Assembly (NCBI GenBank): GCA_934444765.1
Contig: CAKSDC010000006.1
Coordinates: forward strand, 25,948-89,947
Direction: 5' to 3'
Source: an uncultured Oscillospiraceae bacterium
Lineage (GTDB): Bacteria > Bacillota > Clostridia > Oscillospirales > Ruminococcaceae
DNA length: 64,000 nucleotides
Made by a program: the position numbers and the translations under genes. Each line of letters opens with the position of its first letter. The first letter of the stretch is position 1. Under the pieces are notes generated by a model that saw only the letters and a program-made list of their open reading frames with translations, had not been told where the DNA came from and did not search any database. Of this stretch, positions 50,814 through 59,703 are shown one piece after another.

Positions 50814-53480
50814 TTAGTCTTCAACCTTACCATAGTAAGCTAATCTGTATAACTTCTTTAATTCATCAATTCTTGGAAGTCTTGGGTTAGCAGTAGTACA
50901 TTGGTCGTTGAATGCCTTGTAAGCTAAGTCTTCAAGAGCGTTCTCGTAAACTGTAGCATCAATAGCAGTGTTAGGCCATACCTTGTTAGCTTCTTGAATG
51001 CTTAGAGGAATGTTAACCTTGCCCATTAAGTCTCTAACTGCGTTAGCTAAAGCCTTAACGCCTTCTTGGTTAGTAGCAGTAGCAGGAACTAAACCTAACA
51101 TTACAGCGATTTCCTTAAAGCGGTCAGGAGCGATATAGTGGTCGTACTTTGGCCAAGCAGCAAACTTAGTAGGAGTATCTTCACCGTTGTATTCTATTAC
51201 GTGTGGTAATAGGTAAGCGTTAGCTAAACCGTGAGGAATGTGGAATTCACCACCAAGTTTATGAGCTAATGAGTGGTTTACACCTAAGAATGCGTTAGTA
51301 AATGCCATACCAGCTATACAAGAAGCGTTGTGCATCTTTTCTCTTGCTAATGGGTCAGCCTTAGCATAAGAGTCTGGTAGATACTTAAATACTAACTTAA
51401 TAGCGTGTAAAGCCATAGCGTCTGTATAGTCGTTAGCTAAAGTAGAAACGTATGCTTCGATAGCGTGAGTTAATACGTCAAGACCAGTAAATGCTACAGA
51501 AGTTCTTGGTAGAGTCATAACGAACTGAGGGTCGATGATAGCGATATCAGGAGTTAGTTCGTAGTCTGCAAGAGGGTACTTCATGTTCTTAGACTTATCA
51601 GAAATTACTGCGAATGAAGTAACTTCAGAACCAGTACCGGAAGTAGTAGGGATAGCTACTAACTTAGCCTTCTTACCCATCTTAGGGAACTTGTAAACTC
51701 TCTTACGAATGTCTAAGAACTTTTGAGCCATGCCTACGAAGTCTGAATCTGGATATTCATAGAATAACCACATACCCTTTGAAGCGTCGATAGCGGAACC
51801 ACCACCAAGAGCGATAATAGTATCAGGTTGGAAACGGTTCATAACCTCAACACCCTTTTTAAGAGTAGTTAGGTCTGGGTCTGGTTCTACTTCGCTGAAT
51901 ACTTCGATTACTGGCTTAGTAGCGTTTTTATTTAGTTGATATAGAACCTTTTCTACAAAGTGGAACTGAACCATACCAGGGTCAGCTACTATCATAACTC
52001 TGTGAATATCAGGCATCTTAGCTAAATATTGTACAGAACCTGGTTCAAAATATATCTTTTCTGGAACCTTAAACCATTGCATATTTAATCTCCTCTTAGC
52101 TACTTTCTTTCTGTTAATTAAGTTCTTAGTAGTTACGTTTTCAGATACTGAGTTTTTACCATAAGAACCACAACCAAGTGTAAGTGATGGAGCTATAGAG
52201 TTATAAACGTCACCGATAGCACCAAATGAAGCAGGAGAGTTTACTACTACACGGCTTGCTCTCATATCTTCGCCGTACTGTTCAATAAGGTCGTTATCGC
52301 TTGAGTGGATAACTGCAGTATGACCAGCACCGTGCTTTAGCATTTCTTCACACATTGCAAGAGCGTGTTCTCTATCATCAGCCTTAACTACTGCAAGTAC
52401 AGGAGATAGCTTTTCAAGAGCAAGTGGGTATTCTTCAGCGTTAGTACCACCAAGTTCTACACATAGTACCTTAGTAGACTTAGGAATAGTAATACCAGCC
52501 TTTTCAGCTATTTGCCATGGATATTGACCTACTACCCAAGGTTGTACAGCCATCTTTTCAACGTTAATTACAACGTCTTGAATCTTCTTAACTTCGTCTG
52601 GCTTAGCAAAGTAACAACCGTTGTGAATCATTAAAGCTTTAAACTTATCGTATACTTCAGCGTCTACGATAGCAGCTTGTTCAGAAGCACATATCATACC
52701 ATTATCAAAAGACTTAGAAAGTACAAGGTCGTTTACAGCTTGTTCTAACTTAGCAGACTTTTCGATATAGCAAGGAGTGTTACCAGGACCTACACCAAGA
52801 GCAGGCTTACCAGCAGAGTATGCAGCCTTAACCATACCAGGGCCACCAGTAGCAAGAATAGTAGCAACGTCAGGGTGGTTCATTAAGAAACCAGTAGCGT
52901 CGATAGATGGGTGGTCAATCCATTGAATACAGTTTTCAGGAGCGCCAGCCTTTATAGCAGCATCTCTAACTATTTCAGCTGCACGTACAGAACATTTTTG
53001 TGCATTTGGGTGGAAACCAAAGATTATAGGGTTTCTTGTCTTAGCACAGATAATAGACTTAAACATAGTAGTAGAAGTAGGGTTAGTTACTGGTGTAACA
53101 CCTGCTACGATACCAAGAGGTTCGCCTATTTCAAGGTAGCTTTCGTCTTCGTTATCTTCGATAACGCCTACTGTTTTTTCGTACTTAATGGAGTGCCAAA
53201 TATATTCAGTAGAGAAGATGTTCTTAGTAACCTTATCTTCAAAGATACCTCTACCAGTTTCTTCTACTGCCATTTTAGCTAATTCCATTTGAGCAGATAG
53301 ACCAGCTAAAGCCATAGCCTTAGTAATCTTGTCAATCTGTTCTTGGTCTAACTTCATGTACTCATCAAGAGCAACTTTAGCCTTAGCTACTAATCCGTCA
53401 ACCATAGCCTTAATTTCGGCTTTCTTTTCTTCTTCGGATTGTGGAGCAGTAACTACTGCCTTTTCCTTTTCTTTACTCAT
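50814..53480 (-). CDS. adhE: Bifunctional aldehyde-alcohol dehydrogenase
   Basis: An 888-residue fusion. Residues about 1-440 are the CoA-acylating aldehyde dehydrogenase, with catalytic C264 (NGMICASEQAAIV). About 450-888 are the iron-dependent alcohol dehydrogenase, with GGGSAIDASKGMW and iron-binding histidines in GVNHSLAHKLGGEFHIPHGLAN. It reduces acetyl-CoA to ethanol using two NADH. Start at 53480, after AAGGAG. Rex is encoded just upstream on the same strand, and this gene is a classic Rex target. Codon use is more conventional than in neighbours, as for a highly expressed gene. Confidence 0.97.
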   Translation of the reverse strand: MSKEKEKAVVTAPQSEEEKKAEIKAMVDGLVAKAKVALDEYMKLDQEQIDKITKAMALAGLSAQMELAKMAVEETGRGIFEDKVTKNIFSTEYIWHSIKYEKTVGVIEDNEDESYLEIGEPLGIVAGVTPVTNPTSTTMFKSIICAKTRNPIIFGFHPNAQKCSVRAAEIVRDAAIKAGAPENCIQWIDHPSIDATGFLMNHPDVATILATGGPGMVKAAYSAGKPALGVGPGNTPCYIEKSAKLEQAVNDLVLSKSFDNGMICASEQAAIVDAEVYDKFKALMIHNGCYFAKPDEVKKIQDVVINVEKMAVQPWVVGQYPWQIAEKAGITIPKSTKVLCVELGGTNAEEYPLALEKLSPVLAVVKADDREHALAMCEEMLKHGAGHTAVIHSSDNDLIEQYGEDMRASRVVVNSPASFGAIGDVYNSIAPSLTLGCGSYGKNSVSENVTTKNLINRKKVAKRRLNMQWFKVPEKIYFEPGSVQYLAKMPDIHRVMIVADPGMVQFHFVEKVLYQLNKNATKPVIEVFSEVEPDPDLTTLKKGVEVMNRFQPDTIIALGGGSAIDASKGMWLFYEYPDSDFVGMAQKFLDIRKRVYKFPKMGKKAKLVAIPTTSGTGSEVTSFAVISDKSKNMKYPLADYELTPDIAIIDPQFVMTLPRTSVAFTGLDVLTHAIEAYVSTLANDYTDAMALHAIKLVFKYLPDSYAKADPLAREKMHNASCIAGMAFTNAFLGVNHSLAHKLGGEFHIPHGLANAYLLPHVIEYNGEDTPTKFAAWPKYDHYIAPDRFKEIAVMLGLVPATATNQEGVKALANAVRDLMGKVNIPLSIQEANKVWPNTAIDATVYENALEDLAYKAFNDQCTTANPRLPRIDELKKLYRLAYYGKVED

Positions 53481-53560
53481 CGTAAAAACTCCTTCTGTTT
53501 TATTATTTACTTTAACAACAAACAAAACTCTTTTGCCTAAAGTTAAAGTATACAGATTAC

Positions 53561-54208
53561 TTATTTTAACAGTGTTTCCTCAAGGTGTTTAGATAAAAAC
53601 GCTAACGAAACCGCCATATTTTCGTTGTGAACTAATATGTTATCTGGCACTTTTAAGTGTATAGGAGCAAAGTTCCAAATAGCTAATATGCCACTTTCGA
53701 CCAACTTATCACACACCAACTGTGCGTTTTCTGAAGGTACTGTAATGATACCCATTTTAACGCCTAAACTTTTGCACACTGGTTTAATGCTATCTAAGTG
53801 GTATACTTTAATACGCTTGGTATCGTCTCCGATAATAGTAGGATTAACGTCAAACCCTGCCACTATGTTAAGACCGTATTCCTCAAAACCCTTGTAAGAA
53901 ATCAACGCACTTCCTAACTGACCCACTCCAACAAGGACGGCAGTTTTAGTGTTATTATATCCCAAAAAGTCTTCTATATCGGCTATAAGAATATCGGTTT
54001 CGTAACCAGTTTTTGGACGACCACCTAAATTACTCACCGAAGCGAAGTCTTTTCTTACTTGAACCTCGTTAAACTTTAGTTCGTTGGCAATAACACGTGC
54101 GGAAATGTTCTTAATATTGTCCTGTTGCTTAGCCTTTAGACAGTTTAAATACATTGGAAGTCTTTGTATGGTTGCCTTAGATACTGCATTTGCAGACTTT
54201 TCAGACAC
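53561..54208 (-). CDS. rex: Redox-sensing transcriptional repressor Rex
   Basis: About 215 residues. The N-terminal winged helix contains RLPMYLNCLKAKQQDNIKNISAR and VRKDFASVSNLGGRP. The C-terminal Rossmann domain has AVLVGVGQLGSALISY. It binds DNA when NAD is high and releases it when NADH accumulates. I choose a GTG start at 54208, which follows GGGAGGTG; the ATGs at 54241 and 54226 are upstream of that ribosome site. Its leader has a 10-bp inverted repeat overlapping the promoter. Confidence 0.94.
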   Translation of the reverse strand: MSEKSANAVSKATIQRLPMYLNCLKAKQQDNIKNISARVIANELKFNEVQVRKDFASVSNLGGRPKTGYETDILIADIEDFLGYNNTKTAVLVGVGQLGSALISYKGFEEYGLNIVAGFDVNPTIIGDDTKRIKVYHLDSIKPVCKSLGVKMGIITVPSENAQLVCDKLVESGILAIWNFAPIHLKVPDNILVHNENMAVSLAFLSKHLEETLLK

Positions 54209-54233
54209 CGTTTGCACACCTCCCATATGATAA

Positions 54234-54309
54234 ACAACCACAACTAATAGATAATTATTAATTGATAATTATTTATTGATTACATTATAGCAGAATATTT
54301 TGTGGTTGT
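54234..54309. repeat. 10-bp inverted repeat spanning the rex promoter
   Basis: ACAACCACAA (54234-54243) and TTGTGGTTGT (54300-54309) are exact inverted copies. One overlaps the -35 box and the other lies near the ribosome site. Because one arm is upstream of the transcription start, it would act as a DNA site rather than an RNA stem. Confidence 0.5.
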
Positions 54310-54312
54310 CAA
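54284..54312 (-). promoter_or_regulatory. Promoter of rex (probably also adhE)
   Basis: On the minus strand, TTGACA (54307-54312) and TATAAT (54284-54289) have a 17-bp spacer. Confidence 0.85.
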
Positions 54313-54381
54313 CATATTTTTGACGAATATAGATTTTTATTATTCTAACCAAAAATTTTAGACTATACTAAAAATTTTTTA

Positions 54382-55215
54382 CTAATATTTATAACTATCA
54401 CGTAGCATAGAAATTTCCTTGCAATAGCCTTCTGCATCGTTCGGAGTTTCTAAGCATATAGGTAGATTAGCTAACTTAGGGTGATTGATAACGTTGATTA
54501 GAGCGTACAGACCTATGTTGCCATCGCCTATTTTTTCGTGTCTATCTTTGTGACTGCCAAGAGTATTCTTGCTATCGTTTAGGTGGATAGCCTTTAACCT
54601 GTCTAAGCCTATAACGTCATCAAAGTGTTGTAGTACGTCGTCTAAACTATTTACTATATCGTAACCCGCATCGAACACATGACAGGTATCAAAACATACG
54701 CCTATCTTATCTTTAAGAGTTACGCCGTCGATTATAGCCTTTAGTTCTTCAAATGAACGACCTATTTCTGTTCCCTTGCCTGCCATAGTCTCTAATAGTA
54801 CTATAGTAGATTGGTTAGGTGTTAGACTGGCATTTAACATATCTACTATATACTGTATACCCTTATCTACACCCTGACCAGTATGGCTACCAGGATGAAA
54901 GTTATAGTAGTTATTAGGAAGATATTCCATTCTTTGTAAATCGTCTTTAAACACTTTTAAAGCAAATCTTCTCGTAGTCTCATCACTGGAACATGGATTT
55001 AAAGTGTATGGTGCGTGAGCTACTATCTTACCAAAACCGTTCTGTTGCATTATCTTCAATAGAGCGTCTACGTCACTTTGAACTATCTTTTTAGCAGTAG
55101 CACCTCTTGGATTTCGTGTGAAAAATTGAAACGTGTTAGCTCCTAAAGATATAGCGTCTTTTCCCATTTTTTCAAAGCCACCACTTACCGAAAGGTGACA
55201 ACCTAAGTATAACAT
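54382..55215 (-). CDS. nfo: Endonuclease IV
   Basis: A 277-residue TIM-barrel AP endonuclease. Metal-binding motifs: NFHPGSHTGQG, LLETMAGKGTEIG, GVCFDTCHVFDAGYD and HLNDSKNTLGSHKDRHEKIGDG. It cuts DNA at abasic sites during base excision repair using three zinc ions. It has its own promoter and is divergent from the lipoprotein gene at 55407. Confidence 0.96.
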   Translation of the reverse strand: MLYLGCHLSVSGGFEKMGKDAISLGANTFQFFTRNPRGATAKKIVQSDVDALLKIMQQNGFGKIVAHAPYTLNPCSSDETTRRFALKVFKDDLQRMEYLPNNYYNFHPGSHTGQGVDKGIQYIVDMLNASLTPNQSTIVLLETMAGKGTEIGRSFEELKAIIDGVTLKDKIGVCFDTCHVFDAGYDIVNSLDDVLQHFDDVIGLDRLKAIHLNDSKNTLGSHKDRHEKIGDGNIGLYALINVINHPKLANLPICLETPNDAEGYCKEISMLRDSYKY

Positions 55216-55278
55216 ATTTTAAAACCTCCAAACTATATACTATAGTAGTGTGTAGCGTGGATTATGATACACACTTTT

Positions 55279-55308
55279 ATATTAACATGATATAGGTATT
55301 TTTGTCAA
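55279..55308 (-). promoter_or_regulatory. Promoter of nfo
   Basis: On the minus strand, TTGACA (55303-55308) and TAATAT (55279-55284) have an 18-bp spacer. Confidence 0.7.
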
Positions 55309-55327
55309 GAAAAAATCCTCAAAAACG

Positions 55328-55356
55328 TTGACATTTTAAGATTAATGTGTTAAAAT
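55328..55356 (+). promoter_or_regulatory. Promoter of the 55407 lipoprotein gene
   Basis: TTGACA (55328-55333) and TAAAAT (55351-55356) have a 17-bp spacer. Confidence 0.85.
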
Positions 55357-55406
55357 TAAACTTTAAAGTACTATATAATCGATAATTGTTTTATGGAGGT
55401 TATCTT

Positions 55407-55946
55407 ATGAAAAAGTTTGTATTAATACTATCTGCCATATTAGTTTCTACACTATTCTGTAGCTGTAAAAGTGAAGATGGTTCTTCTTCTAATAGCGACG
55501 CTAAAGTTACTACTATTACTAACAACGCACAGTTTTCCGGTAACAACCCTGCTATAGCTAACGCTATAAACGAAACCTATGCTACTGCTTTAGATACTTC
55601 AGTATATCCTTATGCACAAGAACTATTTATCTCCGTAGACGAAGATAAAAAACTAATAGACTATACTATAATAGTTCAAAACGATACTACTTCCGACGAA
55701 GCCGTAGAATACTCTACTACTCTACTAACCATGCTAAACGACTACGCAAACTCTCATGATGATAGTATAGCCAAAAGTTCCGACGGTTACTACGGTGGAG
55801 TATTTGATGAATACTCTGCACTACTAACAGTAGCTACCGAAGATAGTGTATTAACTGAATCCGATTGGTTAGTATGCCAAACTATAGATGCTGGTACTAA
55901 TGCACCAGTTCAAGCAGGTGGATACAACGGTAACTCTAATAGCTAA
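55407..55946 (+). CDS. Uncharacterised lipoprotein
   Basis: A 179-residue protein. The signal peptide ends in TLFCSC, with lipidation at C20. The mature part starts with a Ser-rich spacer, then an acidic globular domain (NAINETYATALDTSVYPYAQELFISVDEDKKLIDYTIIV) with alternating strands and helices. There is a Gly/Asn-rich C-terminal tail. GGAGG precedes the start at 55407. Function unknown. It lies upstream of dnaG-rpoD with a 115-bp gap. Confidence 0.75.
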   Translation: MKKFVLILSAILVSTLFCSCKSEDGSSSNSDAKVTTITNNAQFSGNNPAIANAINETYATALDTSVYPYAQELFISVDEDKKLIDYTIIVQNDTTSDEAVEYSTTLLTMLNDYANSHDDSIAKSSDGYYGGVFDEYSALLTVATEDSVLTESDWLVCQTIDAGTNAPVQAGGYNGNSNS

Positions 55947-56061
55947 CGTTAAAAATATTATCAAAAAAAGAGGATTTTTTAATAATACTATAGTATTAAA
56001 TAGTATTAAGATATATTAGCCCAAAAATATCATCATTATTTTTTTGGAGAGGTGGTACGGT

Positions 56062-57915
56062 TTGCCGTTAAATGATGACTTTAAATATAGGGTAAAGTTA
56101 GCTAACCCTTTAGAGAGTGTGGTCGCTAACTACGTTACTATTAAACGCAGTGGTAGAAACTACACGTGTTGTTGTCCGTTCCACTCCGAAAAAACGCCTT
56201 CTTTTTACATTAACGTAGACGACGGCTTTTATAAGTGTTTCGGTTGTGGCGAAAGTGGTGACGTATTCTCTTTTATCATGAAGATTGAAAACTTAGACTT
56301 TAAAGACGCTTTAAAGCTATTAGCCGAACGGGCTGGCTTACAGATGCCTAACTACTCTAAAAACGACGTAGTCTCTAAAGAAAAGACTAAACTATTAGAA
56401 ATGTATCGTGAAGCGGGTAGATACTTTTATAGTCAACTACGTCAAAACAGAGTAGCCATTCAGTATATGAAAGACCGTAGACTTAACGCTAACGTGGTAC
56501 TAAAAGAGTACAACTTAGGCTATTCAGGTGATAACTGGGTCGGACTTACTAACCATTTAAGGACTTTAAACTATTCCGATGAAGATATAGCAAAGTCTGG
56601 GTTAGCTAAGTATAACTCCCGTAACGTGTTGTACGACTTCTTTCATAATAGACTTATGGTGCCTATTAAAAACGTTCGTGGAGATATTATAGCCTTTGGC
56701 GGTCGTACCATATACGATGAACAGCCTAAATACTTAAACTCCCCTGATACTAACATCTTCAAAAAGAGTGAACAGTTATTCTCTCTAAACTTAGCTAAAC
56801 AGTATACCACTATACACTCTACCACCAGAACCTTAATATTAGTAGAAGGCTATATGGACGTAATCGGACTATATCAAGCAGGATTTAAAAATGCTATAGC
56901 CTCTTTAGGTACTTCGCTTACCCCTGAACAGATTAACATCATCAAACGCTACTGTGACCAAGTAATAATATGCTACGATAACGACGGTGCAGGTATCAAG
57001 GCTACTAACAGAGCTATAAATCTATTCTATACTTCGTCCAACTCTACAGACGACTTTAAAGTGAAAGTGGCTCAAGTAGTAGGTGCAAAAGACCCTGACG
57101 AATACATCAAAAACAATGGCGAAGACGGTGTAGCAAAGTTCAAGTTGATATTAGAAAACTCTGTAGACGCTATAGACTTCCAAATTGATAGAGTACGTTC
57201 CGAAGTGAACCTTAACACCAACTCAGGCAAGGTGGAAATGATTAAACAGTGCATACAAATAGTAGCCAAAATTTCCAATGAAGCTACTCGTGACGTATAC
57301 GTACACTCTATAGCTAAAGATTGCAACGTAGAACCTTCCACCCTTACCGATAGTATAAAAATGTATCTTAATAATAGTAGTAACACCAATCACTACTATA
57401 ATAAAATATACACTCCTATTCGACAGAATAATAATTACTACTATGTTAATAATAGTAGTTCTAAAGATAATACTAATATTGACCGTCCTAAGGACTACCG
57501 TGACTTAATAGTCTTTCAAAAAAAGTACAACTCCGAAAGGACTATTATAGCCTATATGTTGCAATATCCTGAATATATTACCGCTTATAAGGACTTGTTA
57601 CCACCTGAAAAGTTCAGCAATCAAACCAATAGACGTATACTAACGGCTATATACGTTCACGCCGACGGACTACAAAACTTCAACGATAAGTCTATACTAC
57701 ATGATAGTTTAAGCGAAGAAGACTTTTCTTCACTAATAGACGTATGTCAACAGTACAAAGACAGACTACCATACGATACCGCTCAACGTGGTATCTCCGA
57801 CTGTATAGAAAACTTAGAAGCTAACTATACTTCTAAGTTGGATAGCAACAACTTGTACGACCTTAATCAAATTAGGGCTAACAAGCAACAACAACATCAC
57901 AGGTTTAACGACTAA
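56062..57915 (+). CDS. dnaG: DNA primase
   Basis: About 617 residues. The N-terminal CHC2 zinc finger has C38, H41, C59 and C62 (CPFHSEKTPSF and CFGCGESGD). The TOPRIM core contains LVEGYMDVIGLYQAGF and ICYDNDGAGIKA. The C-terminal helicase-binding domain is about 470-617. An Asn/Tyr-rich linker (about 440-475) is low complexity. I choose TTG at 56062 because GGAGAGGTGG is 6 bp upstream; a TTG at 56044 is part of that site. It makes RNA primers for replication and precedes rpoD. Confidence 0.95.
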   Translation: MPLNDDFKYRVKLANPLESVVANYVTIKRSGRNYTCCCPFHSEKTPSFYINVDDGFYKCFGCGESGDVFSFIMKIENLDFKDALKLLAERAGLQMPNYSKNDVVSKEKTKLLEMYREAGRYFYSQLRQNRVAIQYMKDRRLNANVVLKEYNLGYSGDNWVGLTNHLRTLNYSDEDIAKSGLAKYNSRNVLYDFFHNRLMVPIKNVRGDIIAFGGRTIYDEQPKYLNSPDTNIFKKSEQLFSLNLAKQYTTIHSTTRTLILVEGYMDVIGLYQAGFKNAIASLGTSLTPEQINIIKRYCDQVIICYDNDGAGIKATNRAINLFYTSSNSTDDFKVKVAQVVGAKDPDEYIKNNGEDGVAKFKLILENSVDAIDFQIDRVRSEVNLNTNSGKVEMIKQCIQIVAKISNEATRDVYVHSIAKDCNVEPSTLTDSIKMYLNNSSNTNHYYNKIYTPIRQNNNYYYVNNSSSKDNTNIDRPKDYRDLIVFQKKYNSERTIIAYMLQYPEYITAYKDLLPPEKFSNQTNRRILTAIYVHADGLQNFNDKSILHDSLSEEDFSSLIDVCQQYKDRLPYDTAQRGISDCIENLEANYTSKLDSNNLYDLNQIRANKQQQHHRFND

Positions 57916-57936
57916 GTAAGACCTTATGTGCCACAA

Positions 57937-58028
57937 CACTTGAAAATCTATAACCTTAGTTGGATTAAAAGAGTGGTATTAGTCACACGACTAAAGATTA
58001 AATATCTAACTAATGCTAAACTCAAGTG
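57937..58028 (+). promoter_or_regulatory. Nested inverted repeats between dnaG and rpoD
   Basis: CACTTGA (57937-57943) pairs with TCAAGTG (58022-58028). TTAGTT (57956-57961) pairs with AACTAA (58008-58013). TTAGTC (57979-57984) pairs with GACTAA (57989-57994). All are perfect and nested, giving a possible elongated RNA fold. Function unknown; the individual helices are short. Confidence 0.35.
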
Positions 58029-58056
58029 AAACTATAAAATTTTAGGAAAGGAAAGA

Positions 58057-58114
58057 CTACTTAATAGTTCCTATAAAGAACTATCTACATAGACCACTAT
58101 CTATGTTTAAGTAG
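58057..58114 (+). ncRNA. Three-way-junction RNA element in the rpoD leader
   Basis: P1 CTACTTA/TAAGTAG (58057-58063 with 58108-58114), P2 ATAGTTC/GAACTAT (58064-58070 with 58078-58084) and P3 ACATAGA/TCTATGT (58087-58093 with 58100-58106) are all perfect 7-bp helices. Junction strands are 0, 2 and 1 nt. A purine run AGGAAAGGAAAG lies just 5' of P1 and the rpoD ATG is 13 nt after it. See findings. Confidence 0.6.
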
Positions 58115-58127
58115 CGGGGAAAATTTT

Positions 58128-59213
58128 ATGTCTGATAAAAAACTTGCTTTTGAAACCCTTATGGAACACGGCAAACTTACTGGTAAACTTACCACTAAAG
58201 AAATCACTGACGCTTTTGAAGAGTCTGACTTCGATAGCGAACAGATGGACTCTTTTTATGAAAACTGCGATAAGCTAAATATAGAGATTATAGATGACTT
58301 TTCGTTGGACTCCGAAGATACTAAGTTTGCTAACTCCGAAAACTTAGAGGCCGCTCTCTCTACCGAGGGTATAGCAGTAGACGACCCAGTTAAACTATAC
58401 TTAAAGGATATCGGCAGAGTACCTCTACTAACTCCCGAAGAAGAAGTAGAGTTAGCCGAAAAAATGAACGACCCTAATCCAATAGTAGCCTCTAATGCTA
58501 AAAAGCGTCTTTCTGAAGCTAACCTACGTTTGGTAGTTAGCATTGCTAAACGTTACGGTGGCAGAGGTATGCAGTTCTTAGACCTCATTCAAGAAGGTAA
58601 TTTGGGACTAATTAAGGCAGTAGAAAAGTTTGACCACACTAAGGGATTTAAATTTTCTACCTACGCTACTTGGTGGATTAGACAGGCTATAACAAGGGCT
58701 ATCGCTGACCAAGCCAGAACTATTAGAATACCAGTTCACATGGTGGAAACTATTACCAAAGTAAGAAAAGTTTCAAGTCAACTACTACACGAAAACGGTC
58801 ACGACCCTACAGCGGAAGAAATAGCAGAACGTCTTGATTGCCCAGTAGACAAGGTTAGGGATATTATGAGAATAGCCCAAGACCCTGTATCTCTCGAAAC
58901 TCCTATAGGTGAAGAAGAAGATAGCCACCTTGGTGACTTTATTCCAGACGACGACGCTCCAGCACCAGCCGAAGCAGCCTCATTAAACCTATTAAAAGAA
59001 CAGTTGGACAAAATTCTTAGTACTCTTACCGAACGTGAAGCTAAAGTATTAAAACTTCGTTTTGGTCTTGAAGACGGTCGTTCACGTACACTTGAAGAAG
59101 TAGGTAAAGAGTTCGACGTTACAAGAGAACGTATTCGCCAAATAGAGGCAAAAGCATTAAGAAAACTACGTCACCCAAGCAGAAGCAAACAGGTTAAAGA
59201 CTTTTTAGACTAA
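58128..59213 (+). CDS. rpoD: Primary RNA polymerase sigma factor
   Basis: A 361-residue SigA. Region 1.1 is short (about 1-70). Region 1.2 is DPVKLYLKDIGRVPLLTPEEE. Region 2 holds the RpoD signature GLIKAVEKFDHTKGFKFSTY and WWIRQAITRAIADQ. Region 3 follows. Region 4 includes LTEREAKVLKLRFGLEDG and VTRERIRQIEAKALRKLRH. It directs housekeeping transcription from the TTGACA/TATAAT promoters seen throughout the window. In-frame stop codons upstream and no other start make the ATG at 58128 secure. Its leader carries the three-way junction. Confidence 0.97.
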   Translation: MSDKKLAFETLMEHGKLTGKLTTKEITDAFEESDFDSEQMDSFYENCDKLNIEIIDDFSLDSEDTKFANSENLEAALSTEGIAVDDPVKLYLKDIGRVPLLTPEEEVELAEKMNDPNPIVASNAKKRLSEANLRLVVSIAKRYGGRGMQFLDLIQEGNLGLIKAVEKFDHTKGFKFSTYATWWIRQAITRAIADQARTIRIPVHMVETITKVRKVSSQLLHENGHDPTAEEIAERLDCPVDKVRDIMRIAQDPVSLETPIGEEEDSHLGDFIPDDDAPAPAEAASLNLLKEQLDKILSTLTEREAKVLKLRFGLEDGRSRTLEEVGKEFDVTRERIRQIEAKALRKLRHPSRSKQVKDFLD

Positions 59214-59232
59214 CGTTTGGAGGAATAGTATA

Positions 59233-59640
59233 GTGCAATTAAATCTTGAAACCGACTACGCTATTAGAATAGTCTACGTTATAGCTAACGCTAACGGCAG
59301 AATAGACGCTAAAAATATAGCTAAAAATAGTTGTGTAAGTCTAAAGTTTTCCTTAAAAATTCTACGTAAGTTAGTAATGAGCGGAATAGTAATCTCTTAT
59401 ATGGGAACTAATGGTGGATACGAACTCGCTAAAGACCCTAAAGATATTAGCATATACGATATAATAGAAGTTATTGAGGGAAAGTATCAATTTAATCGTT
59501 GTGTAGACTATGAATACATCTGCTCTCGAACTGGACAGGAAAAAGACTGTCCTTTCCACAGAATATTCTGTAAGATGACCGATGAAGTCTCTACACAACT
59601 AAAGACTTACACCTTTGATAAGTTTATTAATGAAACATAG
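59233..59640 (+). CDS. Rrf2-family transcriptional regulator
   Basis: A 135-residue protein with a GTG start preceded by GGAGGA. The winged helix contains LETDYAIRIVYVIANANGRIDAKNIA and GYELAKDPKDISIYDIIEVIEG. Cysteines C90, C97, C106 and C113 are spaced like the iron-sulfur ligands of IscR/NsrR-type members, suggesting a redox, iron or nitrosative sensor. It lies 19 bp after rpoD, so it is probably cotranscribed. Target genes unknown. Confidence 0.88.
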   Translation: MQLNLETDYAIRIVYVIANANGRIDAKNIAKNSCVSLKFSLKILRKLVMSGIVISYMGTNGGYELAKDPKDISIYDIIEVIEGKYQFNRCVDYEYICSRTGQEKDCPFHRIFCKMTDEVSTQLKTYTFDKFINET

Positions 59641-59655
59641 TATTTAAAAATACAT

Positions 59656-59690
59656 ATATCCCCTACTAATAACAGTAGGGGATATTTTTT
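59656..59690 (+). terminator. Intrinsic terminator of the dnaG-rpoD-rrf2 operon
   Basis: A perfect 12-bp stem, ATATCCCCTACT/AGTAGGGGATAT (59656-59667 with 59674-59685), with a T-run at 59685-59690. Confidence 0.93.
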
Positions 59691-59703
59691 ATCGTATAGT
59701 ATC

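Noticed and set aside
53490..53520. Rex operator in front of adhE (TTGTTAAAGTAAATAATA on the minus strand)
   Set aside because: Only the left half matches TTGTTAA; the right half is poor. It is plausible biologically but not supported by sequence.
58057..58114. Hammerhead ribozyme or purine riboswitch at the rpoD three-way junction
   Set aside because: The hammerhead core (CUGANGA, GAAA) and the purine junction sequence are absent; only the three-helix shape is shared.
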